The notes: generated by a model not told the origin, from the sequence alone. A DNA stretch of 64,000 nt from Longimicrobiales bacterium (GCA_951813395.1 OX638356.1:2740501-2804500); one strand, 5' to 3'; counted from the stretch's first letter, positions 29,071-37,949 are shown. A program made the numbers and translations.

Positions 29071-30477
29071 TCAGATTCCGAGTTCCGCGAGCGCCCGGGC
29101 GCCGCCGTCGAGGTTGGTCAGGCGCATGCTCGCGTAGTTGGGCGAGTAGATCACGCCCGCCGCCCCCGCCCCATACGCCGCGTGCACGCTCTCGTACACG
29201 ATCTCCGGGGTGCACATCGCCTGGTCCGGGGTGGCGCGGGGCGCATCGACGCCGATCCCCATCAGCACGGGCAACTCGCCGTCCAGCGCTTCAATCGTCG
29301 CCCGGCACTGGCCGCCGACATACGTGGATGGGCGCATTCCCGCACCCATGAGCTCGTCCCACGGCGCCTCGTCGAGCCCCAGAATACGGTACATGATCGG
29401 CGTCATCCCGGCCGGGTCGAGGTCGCGCAGCAGCGTCGCGTGCAGCTGCTCCATCTCGCCCCGGTAGATCCCGCCGGACTGGTGCTGGTAGGTGATCGGC
29501 TTGACCCAGTCGGCATGATCCTTCGTCTCGGCCCACGGCCACTGCGCCTTGCGCAGCGGGTTGAAGTGATTGCGGTTCCACACGTTGAGCCCGAATTCGA
29601 GCGCCGGATCGCACCACTTGACGAGCCCGTACAGTTCGCGGTCCAGGTCCTTGTTGCGCCTGACCCAGTGCCGTTCGAGCAGCAGAAACTCGGGGTTCTC
29701 AAGAAGTGTGCGGAGCCCCGTGATCAGCGCGCCGTCCGCAAAGCGCTCGCCTGCCCGCGCGCGTCGGAAGTAGTTGTGGAGGAGGCCTGACGCCCGCCGC
29801 ACGGCTTCCGCGTCGATACCGCCGGCTCCCATGCTCGCCAAGCAGTGCCTGCAGAAGCACCCCGGAGCCATCCCGGCGACCAGCTGGTCGAGTGGGCTCC
29901 GCCTCTCGTTGCACCACATGATGCCGTCGATATCGTAGCTCCGGCAGTGGTCCTCGATGAGCGCGTGCCACCAGGTCCGGTAGTCCGGGTTCTCCAGGCA
30001 GGGCGCCCCGCCGATCCGGCCCAGGTAGTCCACCTCCATGTACTGGACCAGGTTGGGGATCTGCACGGTGTTGGCCGATCCGTGGCCCGCGTACTTGAAG
30101 AGCGGCTCCATGAGCTCCGGGATCACCTTCATCCCCCGCGCCCGGGCCCCGGGAATGACCATTTCCAGTATGTCGCGGTCCCGCATCCCCTCGTCCGGGG
30201 CGCGGAAGCCGGTGATCGAGGTGTTGCGGTAGAACTCGGGGTGGTCCGCCAGGTACGCGCCCCCCTGCACCTCCAGCGGCTCGGGCACCCCGTGGTCGGG
30301 CCACCCGTCGATCTTCCACGAGATGCTGCGCCCGATCTTGAGCCCCAGCCAGCTGACCGTGCCCAGCAGGATCGCGTTCACGCCCACGCGCTGCTGCAGG
30401 GTGTCGAGCACGGCGTCGACCCCCTCGTCCACGAAGCTGGCGGGCCCAATCTGCACCCCAACGAACCTGTCGCTCAT
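29071..30477 (-). CDS. Putative glycoside-hydrolase-like TIM-barrel protein
   Basis: 468 residues, no signal peptide. It starts FVGVQIGPASFVDEG and then shows a barrel with RGMKVIPELMEPLFKYAG, NPDYRTWWHALIEDHCRSYD and DGIMWCNERRSPLDQL (acidic residues where glycosidase catalytic carboxylates would be). It also has a cysteine pair (CFCRHCLAS) that many GHL-type hypothetical glycosidases carry, and YEGGAAGVIYSP-like closing strands (AAGVIYSPNYASMRL). The resemblance is to uncharacterised glycosyl-hydrolase-like proteins, and no classified GH family is evident. It begins two bases from the DppC-like permease stop, so it belongs to the transporter operon and probably acts on an imported glycoconjugate. 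Confidence 0.6.
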   Translation of the reverse strand: MSDRFVGVQIGPASFVDEGVDAVLDTLQQRVGVNAILLGTVSWLGLKIGRSISWKIDGWPDHGVPEPLEVQGGAYLADHPEFYRNTSITGFRAPDEGMRDRDILEMVIPGARARGMKVIPELMEPLFKYAGHGSANTVQIPNLVQYMEVDYLGRIGGAPCLENPDYRTWWHALIEDHCRSYDIDGIMWCNERRSPLDQLVAGMAPGCFCRHCLASMGAGGIDAEAVRRASGLLHNYFRRARAGERFADGALITGLRTLLENPEFLLLERHWVRRNKDLDRELYGLVKWCDPALEFGLNVWNRNHFNPLRKAQWPWAETKDHADWVKPITYQHQSGGIYRGEMEQLHATLLRDLDPAGMTPIMYRILGLDEAPWDELMGAGMRPSTYVGGQCRATIEALDGELPVLMGIGVDAPRATPDQAMCTPEIVYESVHAAYGAGAAGVIYSPNYASMRLTNLDGGARALAELGI

Positions 30478-30478
30478 C

Positions 30479-31303
30479 TCACCTCGCTTTCAGCCTCGGA
30501 TCCAGCATTTCCTGCAGGCTGTCGCCCAGAAGATTGGTGGCCATCACCACCGTGAATATGGCGAGTCCGGGGAAGGTCGAAATCCACCAGGCCCGTCCGA
30601 GCACGTCGCGCCCCACCGCAACCATGAGCCCCCACTCCGGCGTCGGCGGCTGCGCGCCCAGCCCGAGAAAGCTCAAGCCGGCGCCGACCGAAATGGCGTG
30701 CCCGAACTCGAGTGTGGAGAGCACGAGCAGCGGAATCGCCGTGTTGGGGAGCACGTGCCGGAGCATGATGCGGATGTCCCGCACCCCGATCAGCCGGGCC
30801 GCCTCGATGTAGGCCTGCTCGCGAACCGTAAGCACCGTGCTGCGCACCAGGCGCGCGTAGCGCGGTATCGTGGAGACGCCGACCGCGATCATGACGTTCG
30901 TGATGCTGGGCCCGAGCGCGGCGATCACGACGAGGGCGAGCAGGATGCCGGGGAAGGCGAGCATGGCGTCGACAACGCGCATGAGCACGGCATCGGCGGG
31001 GCCGCGGTAGTAGCCGGACACGAGACCCATCGCGGAACCGAGTGCCGCCCCGATGGCCACGCTGATGAACCCCAGCACGAGTGACACGCGCGCGGCCTGG
31101 ATGACACGGCTGAACACGTCCCGCCCGAGCCGGTCGGTCCCGAACCAGAACTCGGCCGAGGGGGCTTCGCGGGCGCCGGAGACGGTGGCCAGCGGGTCGT
31201 GGGGCGTGGCCGCGGGCGCCAGGAGCGCGATCAGGACCCAGCCCGCGAGGATCACCGCACCGACGATGAAGCCGGGAGACGGCCTGCGGCCCGCGATCCT
31301 CAT
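30479..31303 (-). CDS. Peptide-type ABC transporter permease (DppC-like)
   Basis: 274 residues with five to six transmembrane segments. It shows the DppC/OppC N-terminal motif FWFGTDRLGRDVFSRVI, the cytoplasmic coupling (EAA-like) loop YIEAARLIGVRDIRIMLRHVLPN and the tail GWGLM-type WGLMVAVGRDVLG before a last membrane helix. ATG 31303 overlaps the DppB-like stop (ATGA). With the DppB-like partner it forms the inner-membrane channel of the importer served by the fused ATPase at 23806-25521. Confidence 0.93.
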   Translation of the reverse strand: MRIAGRRPSPGFIVGAVILAGWVLIALLAPAATPHDPLATVSGAREAPSAEFWFGTDRLGRDVFSRVIQAARVSLVLGFISVAIGAALGSAMGLVSGYYRGPADAVLMRVVDAMLAFPGILLALVVIAALGPSITNVMIAVGVSTIPRYARLVRSTVLTVREQAYIEAARLIGVRDIRIMLRHVLPNTAIPLLVLSTLEFGHAISVGAGLSFLGLGAQPPTPEWGLMVAVGRDVLGRAWWISTFPGLAIFTVVMATNLLGDSLQEMLDPRLKAR

Positions 31304-32244
31304 GCGGGCACCTCGTCGCGGATGCGCGGATCGAGCCAGGCCGCAAGGAGGTCCACGAGCAGGTTTACGATGACGTACATGGCGGCCATGAACAGCACGA
31401 TCCCCTGTACCAGCGGATAGTCCTTCCAGAGGATCGCGCTCACGACGAGGCGGCCCAGCCCGGGCCGGCTGAAGACGGTCTCGGTGACGACGGCCCCGGC
31501 GAGCATCGCACCGAACTGGAGGCCGAGCATCGTGAGAACCGGGATCAGGGCGTTCCGGAGCGCATGGCGCAGGTAGACAATGCGTTTGGGGAGACCCTTC
31601 GCCCAGGCCGTGCGGATGTAGTCCTCGACCAGGACCTCGCGCAGGGAGGCGCGGGTCAGGCGCGCGATGACGCCGGCCGACACGAGTCCCAGCGACAGGC
31701 TGGGAAGGACGAGCGACCGCACGCCTTCGGAGCCCGCCGGTGGAAACCAGGACAGCTGAAACGAAAAGACCAGGATCAGCAGCAGGCCGAGCCAGAACAG
31801 GGGCAGCGATACACCGGCGTAGGCAAGCACACGGCTGAAGCCGTCGATCCACGACCCCTGTTTGAGCGCGGCGAGGACCCCGGTGGCGACCCCGATGATC
31901 ACGGCGAAGAGGATGCCGCCGAGGCTCAGGGCCAGCGTGGAGCCGAGTCGGTCGAGAATGAGGTCGAGGACGGGTGCGCGGAGCCGGACGGAGGTGCCGA
32001 AGTCACCGATGACGGCGCCGCGGAGAAAGCGCCCGTACTGCACGGGAAGCGGGTCGTTCAGCCCCATCTCCTCGCGCAGCTGCTCCTGCCGTTCGGGTGT
32101 GACGGACCCGCTCTCGGCCCCGGAGAGCATGAGCTGTACGGGGTCGCCGGGAAGGGCGTGCATGATGGAGAACACCGCCACCGAAACGAGAAGCAGGACG
32201 ACGCCGAGCTGGGCGAAGCGGCGCGCGAGGTAGGTGGCGAGCAT
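31300..32244 (-). CDS. Peptide-type ABC transporter permease (DppB-like)
   Basis: 314 residues from ATG 32244, the family-typical start MLATYLARRFAQLGVVLLL. DppB/OppB features: FSIMHALPGDPVQLML, GLNDPLPVQYGRFL, GDFGTSVRLRAPV, and the coupling loop YIRTAWAKGLPKRIVYLRHALRNALIPV, ending in DPRIRDEVPA. A longer frame exists upstream but has no homology. First gene of the seven-gene operon permease-permease-glycosidase-amidohydrolase-aminotransferase-oxidoreductase-ATPase. The 151 bp before it separate it from the divergent carbonic anhydrase and must hold both promoters. Confidence 0.93.
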   Translation of the reverse strand: MLATYLARRFAQLGVVLLLVSVAVFSIMHALPGDPVQLMLSGAESGSVTPERQEQLREEMGLNDPLPVQYGRFLRGAVIGDFGTSVRLRAPVLDLILDRLGSTLALSLGGILFAVIIGVATGVLAALKQGSWIDGFSRVLAYAGVSLPLFWLGLLLILVFSFQLSWFPPAGSEGVRSLVLPSLSLGLVSAGVIARLTRASLREVLVEDYIRTAWAKGLPKRIVYLRHALRNALIPVLTMLGLQFGAMLAGAVVTETVFSRPGLGRLVVSAILWKDYPLVQGIVLFMAAMYVIVNLLVDLLAAWLDPRIRDEVPA

Positions 32245-32395
32245 GGGGGCGGCTGCTACCGGTCGGCTTTCCTTCGCCGGTCGATTCGGTGTGGCATGTC
32301 GGAAGTCTAGGTTGAAGCGAACTCGCCGCGCCATTGACGGGGCGCCTGAAACGGACAAAGGATTCCCCACACCACGTCAAAACCGGGAGGAGCTC

Positions 32396-33178
32396 ATGCC
32401 GCAGGAACACCCATTCACCAAAGTACCCGCCGGTGGCCTCGTCATGGTCGGCGCCGTCGTCCTGGGCGGCCTGCTGCAGGCCTGCCAGCCGGGGGAAGAC
32501 CAGGACTACACGGACTGGGCCTACGAGGGCGCGACCGGCACGGACCGCTGGGGCGAACTCGACCCGTCCTTCGAAGCGTGCGCCAGCGGCATGCAGCAGT
32601 CACCGGTGGACCTGACCGGCGCCGTACCGGTCGAAGGAGACGGCCTCGACGTCCAGTGGCAACCCGCCGAGGGACGCGTGGTGGACAACGGGCACACGAT
32701 ACAGGTCGACGTGCCGGAAGCAGGCGGGATCGTCCTGGAGGGGCGGTCGTTCTCGCTGCTGCAGTTCCACTTCCACCTGCCCAGCGAGCACACGGCCGAA
32801 GGGGAGGCCTCTCCGATGGAGGTGCACTTTGTTCACCAGGCGGAGGAAGGGGACCTCGCCGTGATCGGGGTCTTCATGGATGCCGGCGAAGCCGACCCGG
32901 TCGTCCAGGGCATCTGGGACGCGATCCCGGATCCCGGCGAGTCGCCCGAAGCGATTGCGGATCTCGATCCGCGCGGGTTCCTGCCGGAGGGATCGGGTCA
33001 CCTGAGGTACGCCGGCTCGCTCACCACGCCGCCGTGCTCGGAAATCGTCAGCTGGGTGGTGATGACCGAATCGATTTCGGTTTCCCAGGCCCAGGTGGAC
33101 GCCTTCGCCGCCCGCTATGCCATGAACGCACGCCCGGTTCAGCCGCTCAACGGACGCTCCATCGAGGCGCGGCAGTGA
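32396..33178 (+). CDS. Alpha-type carbonic anhydrase, lipoprotein
   Basis: 260 residues from ATG 32396 behind a GGGAGGAG ribosome site. The signal ends in LLQAC (Cys30), a probable lipobox, so the enzyme is periplasmic and membrane-anchored. Zinc ligands are in LLQFHFHLPSEH (His125, His127) and MEVHFVHQ (His144). The gatekeeper Thr lies in GSLTTPPCSE, and Cys62 with the Cys of TPPCSE can form the usual disulfide of bacterial alpha-carbonic anhydrases. It interconverts CO2 and bicarbonate. It is oriented against its surroundings and lies between the transporter's binding-protein gene and its permease genes, ending eight bases from the convergent binding-protein stop. Confidence 0.93.
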   Translation: MPQEHPFTKVPAGGLVMVGAVVLGGLLQACQPGEDQDYTDWAYEGATGTDRWGELDPSFEACASGMQQSPVDLTGAVPVEGDGLDVQWQPAEGRVVDNGHTIQVDVPEAGGIVLEGRSFSLLQFHFHLPSEHTAEGEASPMEVHFVHQAEEGDLAVIGVFMDAGEADPVVQGIWDAIPDPGESPEAIADLDPRGFLPEGSGHLRYAGSLTTPPCSEIVSWVVMTESISVSQAQVDAFAARYAMNARPVQPLNGRSIEARQ

Positions 33179-33185
33179 CCTTCTG

Positions 33186-34799
33186 CTACTCGCGCACCAA
33201 CTCCACGTTGTGCACGAAGTAGAACTGTCCCTCCGACGCCAGCTGGAATCCCCGCACCTCGTCTGACACCGCGTAGAAGATCGGCTCGCTCAGCGTCGGC
33301 AGCATCAGCGCGTTGTCCATGACGATGCGCTGGGCCTGCCGCGCCAGTTCGCACCGCGCCTCCGGGTCGGGAATCACCCTCAGCCCGCTTACGATACCGT
33401 CCAGTTCCGCGTCCACGAACCCCGTCCAGGCCCACCCGCCGACCACATCATGGGCCGAGTTCCAGAGCATGTCCATCAACAGCGGGTCCGGGCTGCGCTG
33501 CCGCTCGTAGATGAGGTCGAAGTCGCGGGCGTTCACCCGCTCCAGCTGCACCGGGCCGGGAACGATCTCGATCACCAGGTCGATCCCGAGCGGACGCCAC
33601 TGCGCCTGCACCGCCTCGCCCATTTCCTCGCGGTCGAGGATGGTCCAGCGGACCCGGAGCGGCGTCCCGTCTTCCACGCCGGGAACTTCGTACGCCTCCC
33701 GAACGCCGTCGCCGTCGCGGTCGGTGTAGCCGGCTTGCTCCAGAAGCCGGATCGCCGTCCCGGGGTCGTGGGGGTAGTCGTCGGAGCCCCCCTCCCGGTA
33801 GCAACGGTGAACCGTGTTGAGCGGGCCGTCCGACACCAGATAGTGTCCATCGTACAGCAGGTCGTTGATGGCCTGCTGGTCGGTGCCGTACAGCAGCGCC
33901 CGCCGGACCCGGAGGTCGCTGAACGGCGGGCGGCGCGTGTTCATGACCATCTGGAGACCGGTCCCGGCCTGGTAGCCGGTGAGCAGCGAGTAGCCCTCGG
34001 CGTCCCGGTAATCGTCGATGTACGCGGTGGGCAGATTCATGGCGATGTGGGCGTTGCCGGTCCGGACGACGTTGCCCAGCACCGCTTCCTCGCCGATGAA
34101 GCGGATGGTGACGCGTTCGACCTTCGCAGGGCCGGAATCGCTGCTGATCGAGTTCCAGCCGCCGTAGCCGTCCCAGCGCCGCACTGTGACGTGGTCGTTG
34201 GGGACCCACTCCTCCAGCAGGAAGGGACCCGCGCCCACCAGGTGGCGGTCGAACGCCTCGATGCCCCACTGCTCCGCCGCCGCCGGGGACCAGATCGGGA
34301 CGCGCCGGAAGGCGTCGAGGACGGTGACCCACGGGGCCCCGTAGTGAAGCGTGACGGTGGTGTCGTCGACGATCTCCACGCGCTCGACCGGGCCGACGTG
34401 CGCCGCCATCTCGCCCGACCGCGTGGCCGGGTCGAGGATGCGCTCGACGTTGTATCGAACGGCCTCCGCGTTGAAGGGCGTGCCGTCCTGGAAGACGACG
34501 CCGCTCCGCAGGGTGAACGTCCACTCGTCGGCCACCTCGTTGGACGACCAGCCCGTCGCGAGAGCCGGGTGGAACCCGCCGTCCGGGCCGATGATCAACA
34601 GTGGATCGGCGATCATGTAGTCGATGAGCCACGCCGTCTGGTACGGCTCGATGTGGCCGTCGAGCGACGCGGGCTCGCGCGAGGCGGGCCAGGCGATGAT
34701 GAGCTCGTCGGCGACGTCGCCCGGACCGTCCGGGGAGCCGCAACCGACGAGAAACGGCAGGGACAGGGCGAGTATGCGCGCAGGAATGGGTGCACTCAT
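33186..34799 (-). CDS. Peptide-type ABC transporter solute-binding lipoprotein (family 5)
   Basis: 537 residues. Lipobox FLVGC (Cys20). Family-5 (DppA/OppA) features: IIAWPASREPASLDGH, YMIADPLLIIGPDGGFHPALATGW, WTFTLRSGVVFQDGTPFNAEAVRYNVERI, then DLRVRRALLYGTDQQAINDLLYDG. It binds peptides or peptide-like ligands in the periplasm and delivers them to the permeases. ATG 34799 overlaps the thiI stop (ATGA), so it is translationally coupled to tRNA-modification gene thiI, while its cognate permeases are on the far side of the carbonic anhydrase gene. Pairing with that transporter is by proximity and family only. Confidence 0.9.
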   Translation of the reverse strand: MSAPIPARILALSLPFLVGCGSPDGPGDVADELIIAWPASREPASLDGHIEPYQTAWLIDYMIADPLLIIGPDGGFHPALATGWSSNEVADEWTFTLRSGVVFQDGTPFNAEAVRYNVERILDPATRSGEMAAHVGPVERVEIVDDTTVTLHYGAPWVTVLDAFRRVPIWSPAAAEQWGIEAFDRHLVGAGPFLLEEWVPNDHVTVRRWDGYGGWNSISSDSGPAKVERVTIRFIGEEAVLGNVVRTGNAHIAMNLPTAYIDDYRDAEGYSLLTGYQAGTGLQMVMNTRRPPFSDLRVRRALLYGTDQQAINDLLYDGHYLVSDGPLNTVHRCYREGGSDDYPHDPGTAIRLLEQAGYTDRDGDGVREAYEVPGVEDGTPLRVRWTILDREEMGEAVQAQWRPLGIDLVIEIVPGPVQLERVNARDFDLIYERQRSPDPLLMDMLWNSAHDVVGGWAWTGFVDAELDGIVSGLRVIPDPEARCELARQAQRIVMDNALMLPTLSEPIFYAVSDEVRGFQLASEGQFYFVHNVELVRE

Positions 34800-36280
34800 C
34801 CCCGCAGCGCCTTCGTTCCATCCTTCAATGCATAAGCCTCGTAACCCACTGTCTGTAAAAGATTTGCAAATTGTCCCGACTGAATGCCGTTGTCGCAGAA
34901 CAAGACATACTTAACATCTTTGTTTAGTATTTTGACCAGGTCGGGGAAATCGGCTGGCAGGACCCGCCTGGAGCCGGGATGACGCCACCCGTCGTCCTGC
35001 TGAGGGGGGCGGCAGTCGATCACGCGGGCTCCCTTCGGGAGGACATCGAGCCACAGGTAGTCGCGTTGCAGGTCCGAGTCGGCGAGCTTCCGCACGTCCA
35101 GCACACTGCGCGCGGCCACGGCGCGGTCGACCAGGCCGGGATCGAGCGGCGCCTCCTCTCGATCCACCGCCAGCACCTTCGCCGCCGTGACCGGCTTCCC
35201 CGCGAGAATCGCGCAATACTCCTTGACGCGCGCGGAGAGAGCTGCCGTTCCGATCCGCTCCGCGATGCGAATGATCTCCTGCTTGTCGAAGCCCACGAGC
35301 GGCCGCAGCACCGGAAGGGACGCGGCGGCCTCGATCGCGCGCAGGTTGCGCAGCGTCTGGGACGACACCTGGCCCAGCGACTCGCCCGTGACCAGGGCGT
35401 CCGCGCCGATCTCCGCGGCGACGCCTCCGGCGGCCCGGTACATGAGCCGCTTGAGCACGACCTGCCAGTAGCGGGGGGTGACCTGGGCCTGGAGCCGGCC
35501 GACCGCCTCGCCGAAGTCGACCACATGAATGCGGGGGCGGTCGCCGTAGCTCCAGCGGTCGGCGAGCACCCTGGTGACCTGGATCACGGAGCGCTCGAAG
35601 GCGGGTCCGGCCAGGTTGCAGAAGACGTAGTCGAGAGCGACGCCGCGCTTGAGCAGGAGCCACGCCGCAACGGCCGAATCGAAGCCGCCCGAGATGAGAC
35701 ACACCGCCCTGCCCTGCACCCCGAGCGGGAGGCCGCCGGCTCCGTCCGTGCGGCCGCGGAAGAGGTAGGCGCGCTGATCGCGCACCTCCACGTGCACGGT
35801 GACTTCGGGGGTGGTCAGGTCGACGGTACCGTAGGGGTTGAGGGCGGCACCCAGTTCCACCGCGACATCGCGCGATGAGAAGGAGTGGCGGCCGGTGCGG
35901 CGGGGTGCGACGGCGTAGCGGCGGCCGGTGACGGCGTCACGGTAGAGGTCGTGCCCGACGCGAACGATCTCGCTCAGGTCGGCGTCGGTCACCGCGTCGA
36001 CTTTTGAGTAGGAGCTGAGGCCGAAGACGCGGGTCGCTGCTGCCATGGCCTCGCCGGCTGCCGATGCCCCACCCGGCTGTGCCAGCGTGATGAACAGGCG
36101 GCTCCAGCGGTCGCGGATCCGGGGATTGGCGCCGGTGGTGCGGAGGGCGTCGTTCAGGTTGCGGACCAGCTGCTTGTGGAAGCGGCGGCGCGTGCGGTTG
36201 GACTTGCTCGCGACTTCCGCGGCGATGCGGACCAGGTAGTGGGCGTCTCGCGAGCCGGGTACGGGCCTGTCAGCGCGCAT
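34796..36280 (-). CDS. thiI: tRNA 4-thiouridine synthase ThiI with C-terminal rhodanese
   Basis: 494 residues, the long rhodanese-fused form. THUMP/ferredoxin-like RNA-binding region (about 10-185), PP-loop AMP-binding motif CLISGGFDSAVAAW (197-202), the conserved Cys356 in VKEYCAIL, and a rhodanese-like C-terminal domain with the persulfide cysteine Cys462 in YVLFCDNGIQSGQ. Cys356 and Cys462 correspond to the pair forming the catalytic disulfide in E. coli ThiI. It transfers sulfur to U8 of tRNA, and the rhodanese domain also feeds thiazole synthesis in some bacteria. Its start overlaps the AbiEii toxin gene by 11 bp and its stop overlaps the peptide-binding-protein start, an unusual neighbourhood. 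Confidence 0.93.
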   Translation of the reverse strand: MRADRPVPGSRDAHYLVRIAAEVASKSNRTRRRFHKQLVRNLNDALRTTGANPRIRDRWSRLFITLAQPGGASAAGEAMAAATRVFGLSSYSKVDAVTDADLSEIVRVGHDLYRDAVTGRRYAVAPRRTGRHSFSSRDVAVELGAALNPYGTVDLTTPEVTVHVEVRDQRAYLFRGRTDGAGGLPLGVQGRAVCLISGGFDSAVAAWLLLKRGVALDYVFCNLAGPAFERSVIQVTRVLADRWSYGDRPRIHVVDFGEAVGRLQAQVTPRYWQVVLKRLMYRAAGGVAAEIGADALVTGESLGQVSSQTLRNLRAIEAAASLPVLRPLVGFDKQEIIRIAERIGTAALSARVKEYCAILAGKPVTAAKVLAVDREEAPLDPGLVDRAVAARSVLDVRKLADSDLQRDYLWLDVLPKGARVIDCRPPQQDDGWRHPGSRRVLPADFPDLVKILNKDVKYVLFCDNGIQSGQFANLLQTVGYEAYALKDGTKALRG

Positions 36281-37286
36281 TGGCCCTCGCCTCGATTCCG
36301 GCGCACCGGTTCAATATGTCCTCGAAGCTCTCGGCATCCTCCAGCAGCATCCCGGACCCCTGCATCTGACGATAGTCTTCGGCCAGGATGTCGCGTAGCG
36401 GCTGATCCGGGATCAGTTGAAGGTGGCCGGAGACGGCCGCCATGTAGTCGATCCAGTCCCCGTCGACGCCCCGTTCCCTGAAGAAGATCGCCTTGTGGCG
36501 CGCGACGGCGCGGGCCAACTCGCGGTCCGCCAGGGCATTTTCGACGTGGCCCCCGTCGTCGAGGCGCACCAGGTCGTGCCAGTGGCGGGAGAGACGCGCT
36601 CCGCGGTGGCGCGCGCGGCGGCAGAAGACGTGTATGGCCGTGGCCTTCTCCCAGAAGGTGCGCTCGAGCAGCATGACGGACGGACTTGCCGTGGGGAAGC
36701 TGATGTCGGGGACAAACCTGGCCGCGTCGCATTTCACGAGCCGCTGTTCGCGAGGTTCACCGGTCGACCGGGCGCCGAACTCAACGATGACCTCGGGCCG
36801 GACGAATCCGTAGTCGTCAAACAACGGATCATAGCGCAGGTAGACACGGTCCCCTTCCGCGCGGAGCCTGGCAGGCCATCCGTCCGTCGTCATGCCCTCG
36901 GCGAGCGCCGGCAGGGCCTCGTCCCTTGCCCATTCAACCAGGCGCGGCCGGATCTTCCGCGTCCAGCGCTGCTCCTGGCTGCGGGTCGGCGGAAGCGCCT
37001 CCCGGCCGGCATCACCCACCAACTCGGGCGCAAAACGCCGGATGTCGTAGGTGACATCGACGTCCTCGGAGAACCTTCGGATGGCTCGATAGGCCTTCGA
37101 GAGCGATGTGCCGCCCTTGAACACGAGGTCCGCTCCGAAATGTGCGCCGAAAAGGACAGACAGGGTCTGGACCACCCAGATGTCCTTTTCGAGCAGCTCT
37201 GGAGGATGCCCTGTAGCTCCGACGACGGAATCAAGCAGTTCACGGCGGTCGGGCACGGGCAGCCTCTGAAAGTCCAGGCTATCCAT
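36270..37286 (-). CDS. AbiEii-type nucleotidyltransferase toxin (type IV toxin-antitoxin)
   Basis: 338 residues from ATG 37286, overlapping the antitoxin stop by eight bases. The nucleotidyltransferase signature is LVFKGGTSLSKAYRAIRRFS then EDVDV (GGTS 58-61, Asp75/Asp77 as metal ligands), with a later strand PEVIVEFGARS and the helical block ERTFWEKATAIHVFC. AbiEii/MenT proteins are toxins that transfer nucleotides; characterised MenT relatives modify tRNA acceptor ends. They are held in check by the AbiEi antitoxin encoded upstream, and AbiE systems also act in phage abortive infection. The direct overlap with thiI, another tRNA-acting gene, is notable. Confidence 0.87.
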   Translation of the reverse strand: MDSLDFQRLPVPDRRELLDSVVGATGHPPELLEKDIWVVQTLSVLFGAHFGADLVFKGGTSLSKAYRAIRRFSEDVDVTYDIRRFAPELVGDAGREALPPTRSQEQRWTRKIRPRLVEWARDEALPALAEGMTTDGWPARLRAEGDRVYLRYDPLFDDYGFVRPEVIVEFGARSTGEPREQRLVKCDAARFVPDISFPTASPSVMLLERTFWEKATAIHVFCRRARHRGARLSRHWHDLVRLDDGGHVENALADRELARAVARHKAIFFRERGVDGDWIDYMAAVSGHLQLIPDQPLRDILAEDYRQMQGSGMLLEDAESFEDILNRCAGIEARANAR

Positions 37287-37875
37287 GAGCCACCAGCCCG
37301 CTGACGGGCCCAGCCATCCAGGACGGCAATATGGCTCGTGTAGCCGCAAGTTCAGCCAGGTCCGCTTCGGAGAGCGTACGCTTGATGACCTTGAGGCTCT
37401 CTTCGATTTCGTGGGGGCCGAGCCAGGCCATTGCCCGAACTGCCAAGCCAGCTGGCCGCCCTGGCGCCACGAGTTGCCAGCGGGGGGCGTGAAGGAGTTC
37501 GAGCACCAACGCATACAGCCGCAGCTTCCGACTCGGGCCTGACGTCAGATACACCATTCGTATGGGCACCTGCATCGTCAGTCGGAGCAGATTCGCCGCG
37601 GCCCCCCCGGACGGCACGATCGTGTCGCCCCAAAGGGCTGAAAGCGCCGCGATGACTTTGGGCGGAGAAGGTGGCCGCAACCCGAACCGGGTCTCGATCG
37701 GCCGCATGTACACCCCCCGGCAAACTCGCAGCAGTCGGCCCCTGCGAGCCAATCGCGACAACGCCTGATCCACCGCCGCACGGTTCCCCAGGTGAAGCAG
37801 CGTACCAGGGCAGATCGGCGCCGCCTCGGGCAGCGCATCCGCGAGTTCCATGATGCGTTTTGGCAGGCTGGTCAT
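37279..37875 (-). CDS. AbiEi-family antitoxin (DUF6088-like)
   Basis: 198 residues from ATG 37875, which has a GGAAGAG ribosome site; a TTG at 37902 is an alternative. N-terminal winged-helix part (ALPEAAPICPGTLLHLGNRA, VDQALSRLARRGRLLRVCRG, GVYMRP) as in AbiEi/DUF6088 transcriptional antitoxins, followed by a C-terminal domain with VPIRMVYLTSGPSRKLRL. It should repress its own promoter and neutralise the AbiEii toxin encoded directly downstream. A TTGCCA-17 bp-TATCAT promoter and an inverted repeat lie just upstream at 37906-37949. Confidence 0.82.
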   Translation of the reverse strand: MTSLPKRIMELADALPEAAPICPGTLLHLGNRAAVDQALSRLARRGRLLRVCRGVYMRPIETRFGLRPPSPPKVIAALSALWGDTIVPSGGAAANLLRLTMQVPIRMVYLTSGPSRKLRLYALVLELLHAPRWQLVAPGRPAGLAVRAMAWLGPHEIEESLKVIKRTLSEADLAELAATRAILPSWMAGPVSGLVAHG

Positions 37876-37905
37876 CTTCTGCTCTTCCAGGAACGGTCCC
37901 AACGA

Positions 37906-37949
37906 TTTGTCAGAAACTCAATGATAATCCTGACACATTCCGATGGCAA
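37906..37949 (-). promoter_or_regulatory. Promoter and operator-like inverted repeat of the abiE operon
   Basis: On the minus strand TTGCCA (37944-37949) and TATCAT (37921-37926) are 17 bp apart, a good sigma-70-type promoter pointing at the antitoxin gene. An inverted repeat, TTTGTCAG at 37906-37913 and CTGACACA at 37930-37937 (7 of 8 arm bases pair), overlaps the -10 region. AbiEi antitoxins repress by binding inverted repeats in their own promoter, so this is the likely operator. Predicted leader length is about 40 nt. Confidence 0.55.

Noticed and set aside
28003-29790. A 595-codon plus-strand frame opposite the amidohydrolase and glycosidase-like genes
   Set aside because: Antisense shadow; the minus-strand genes have ligand motifs and coupled starts.
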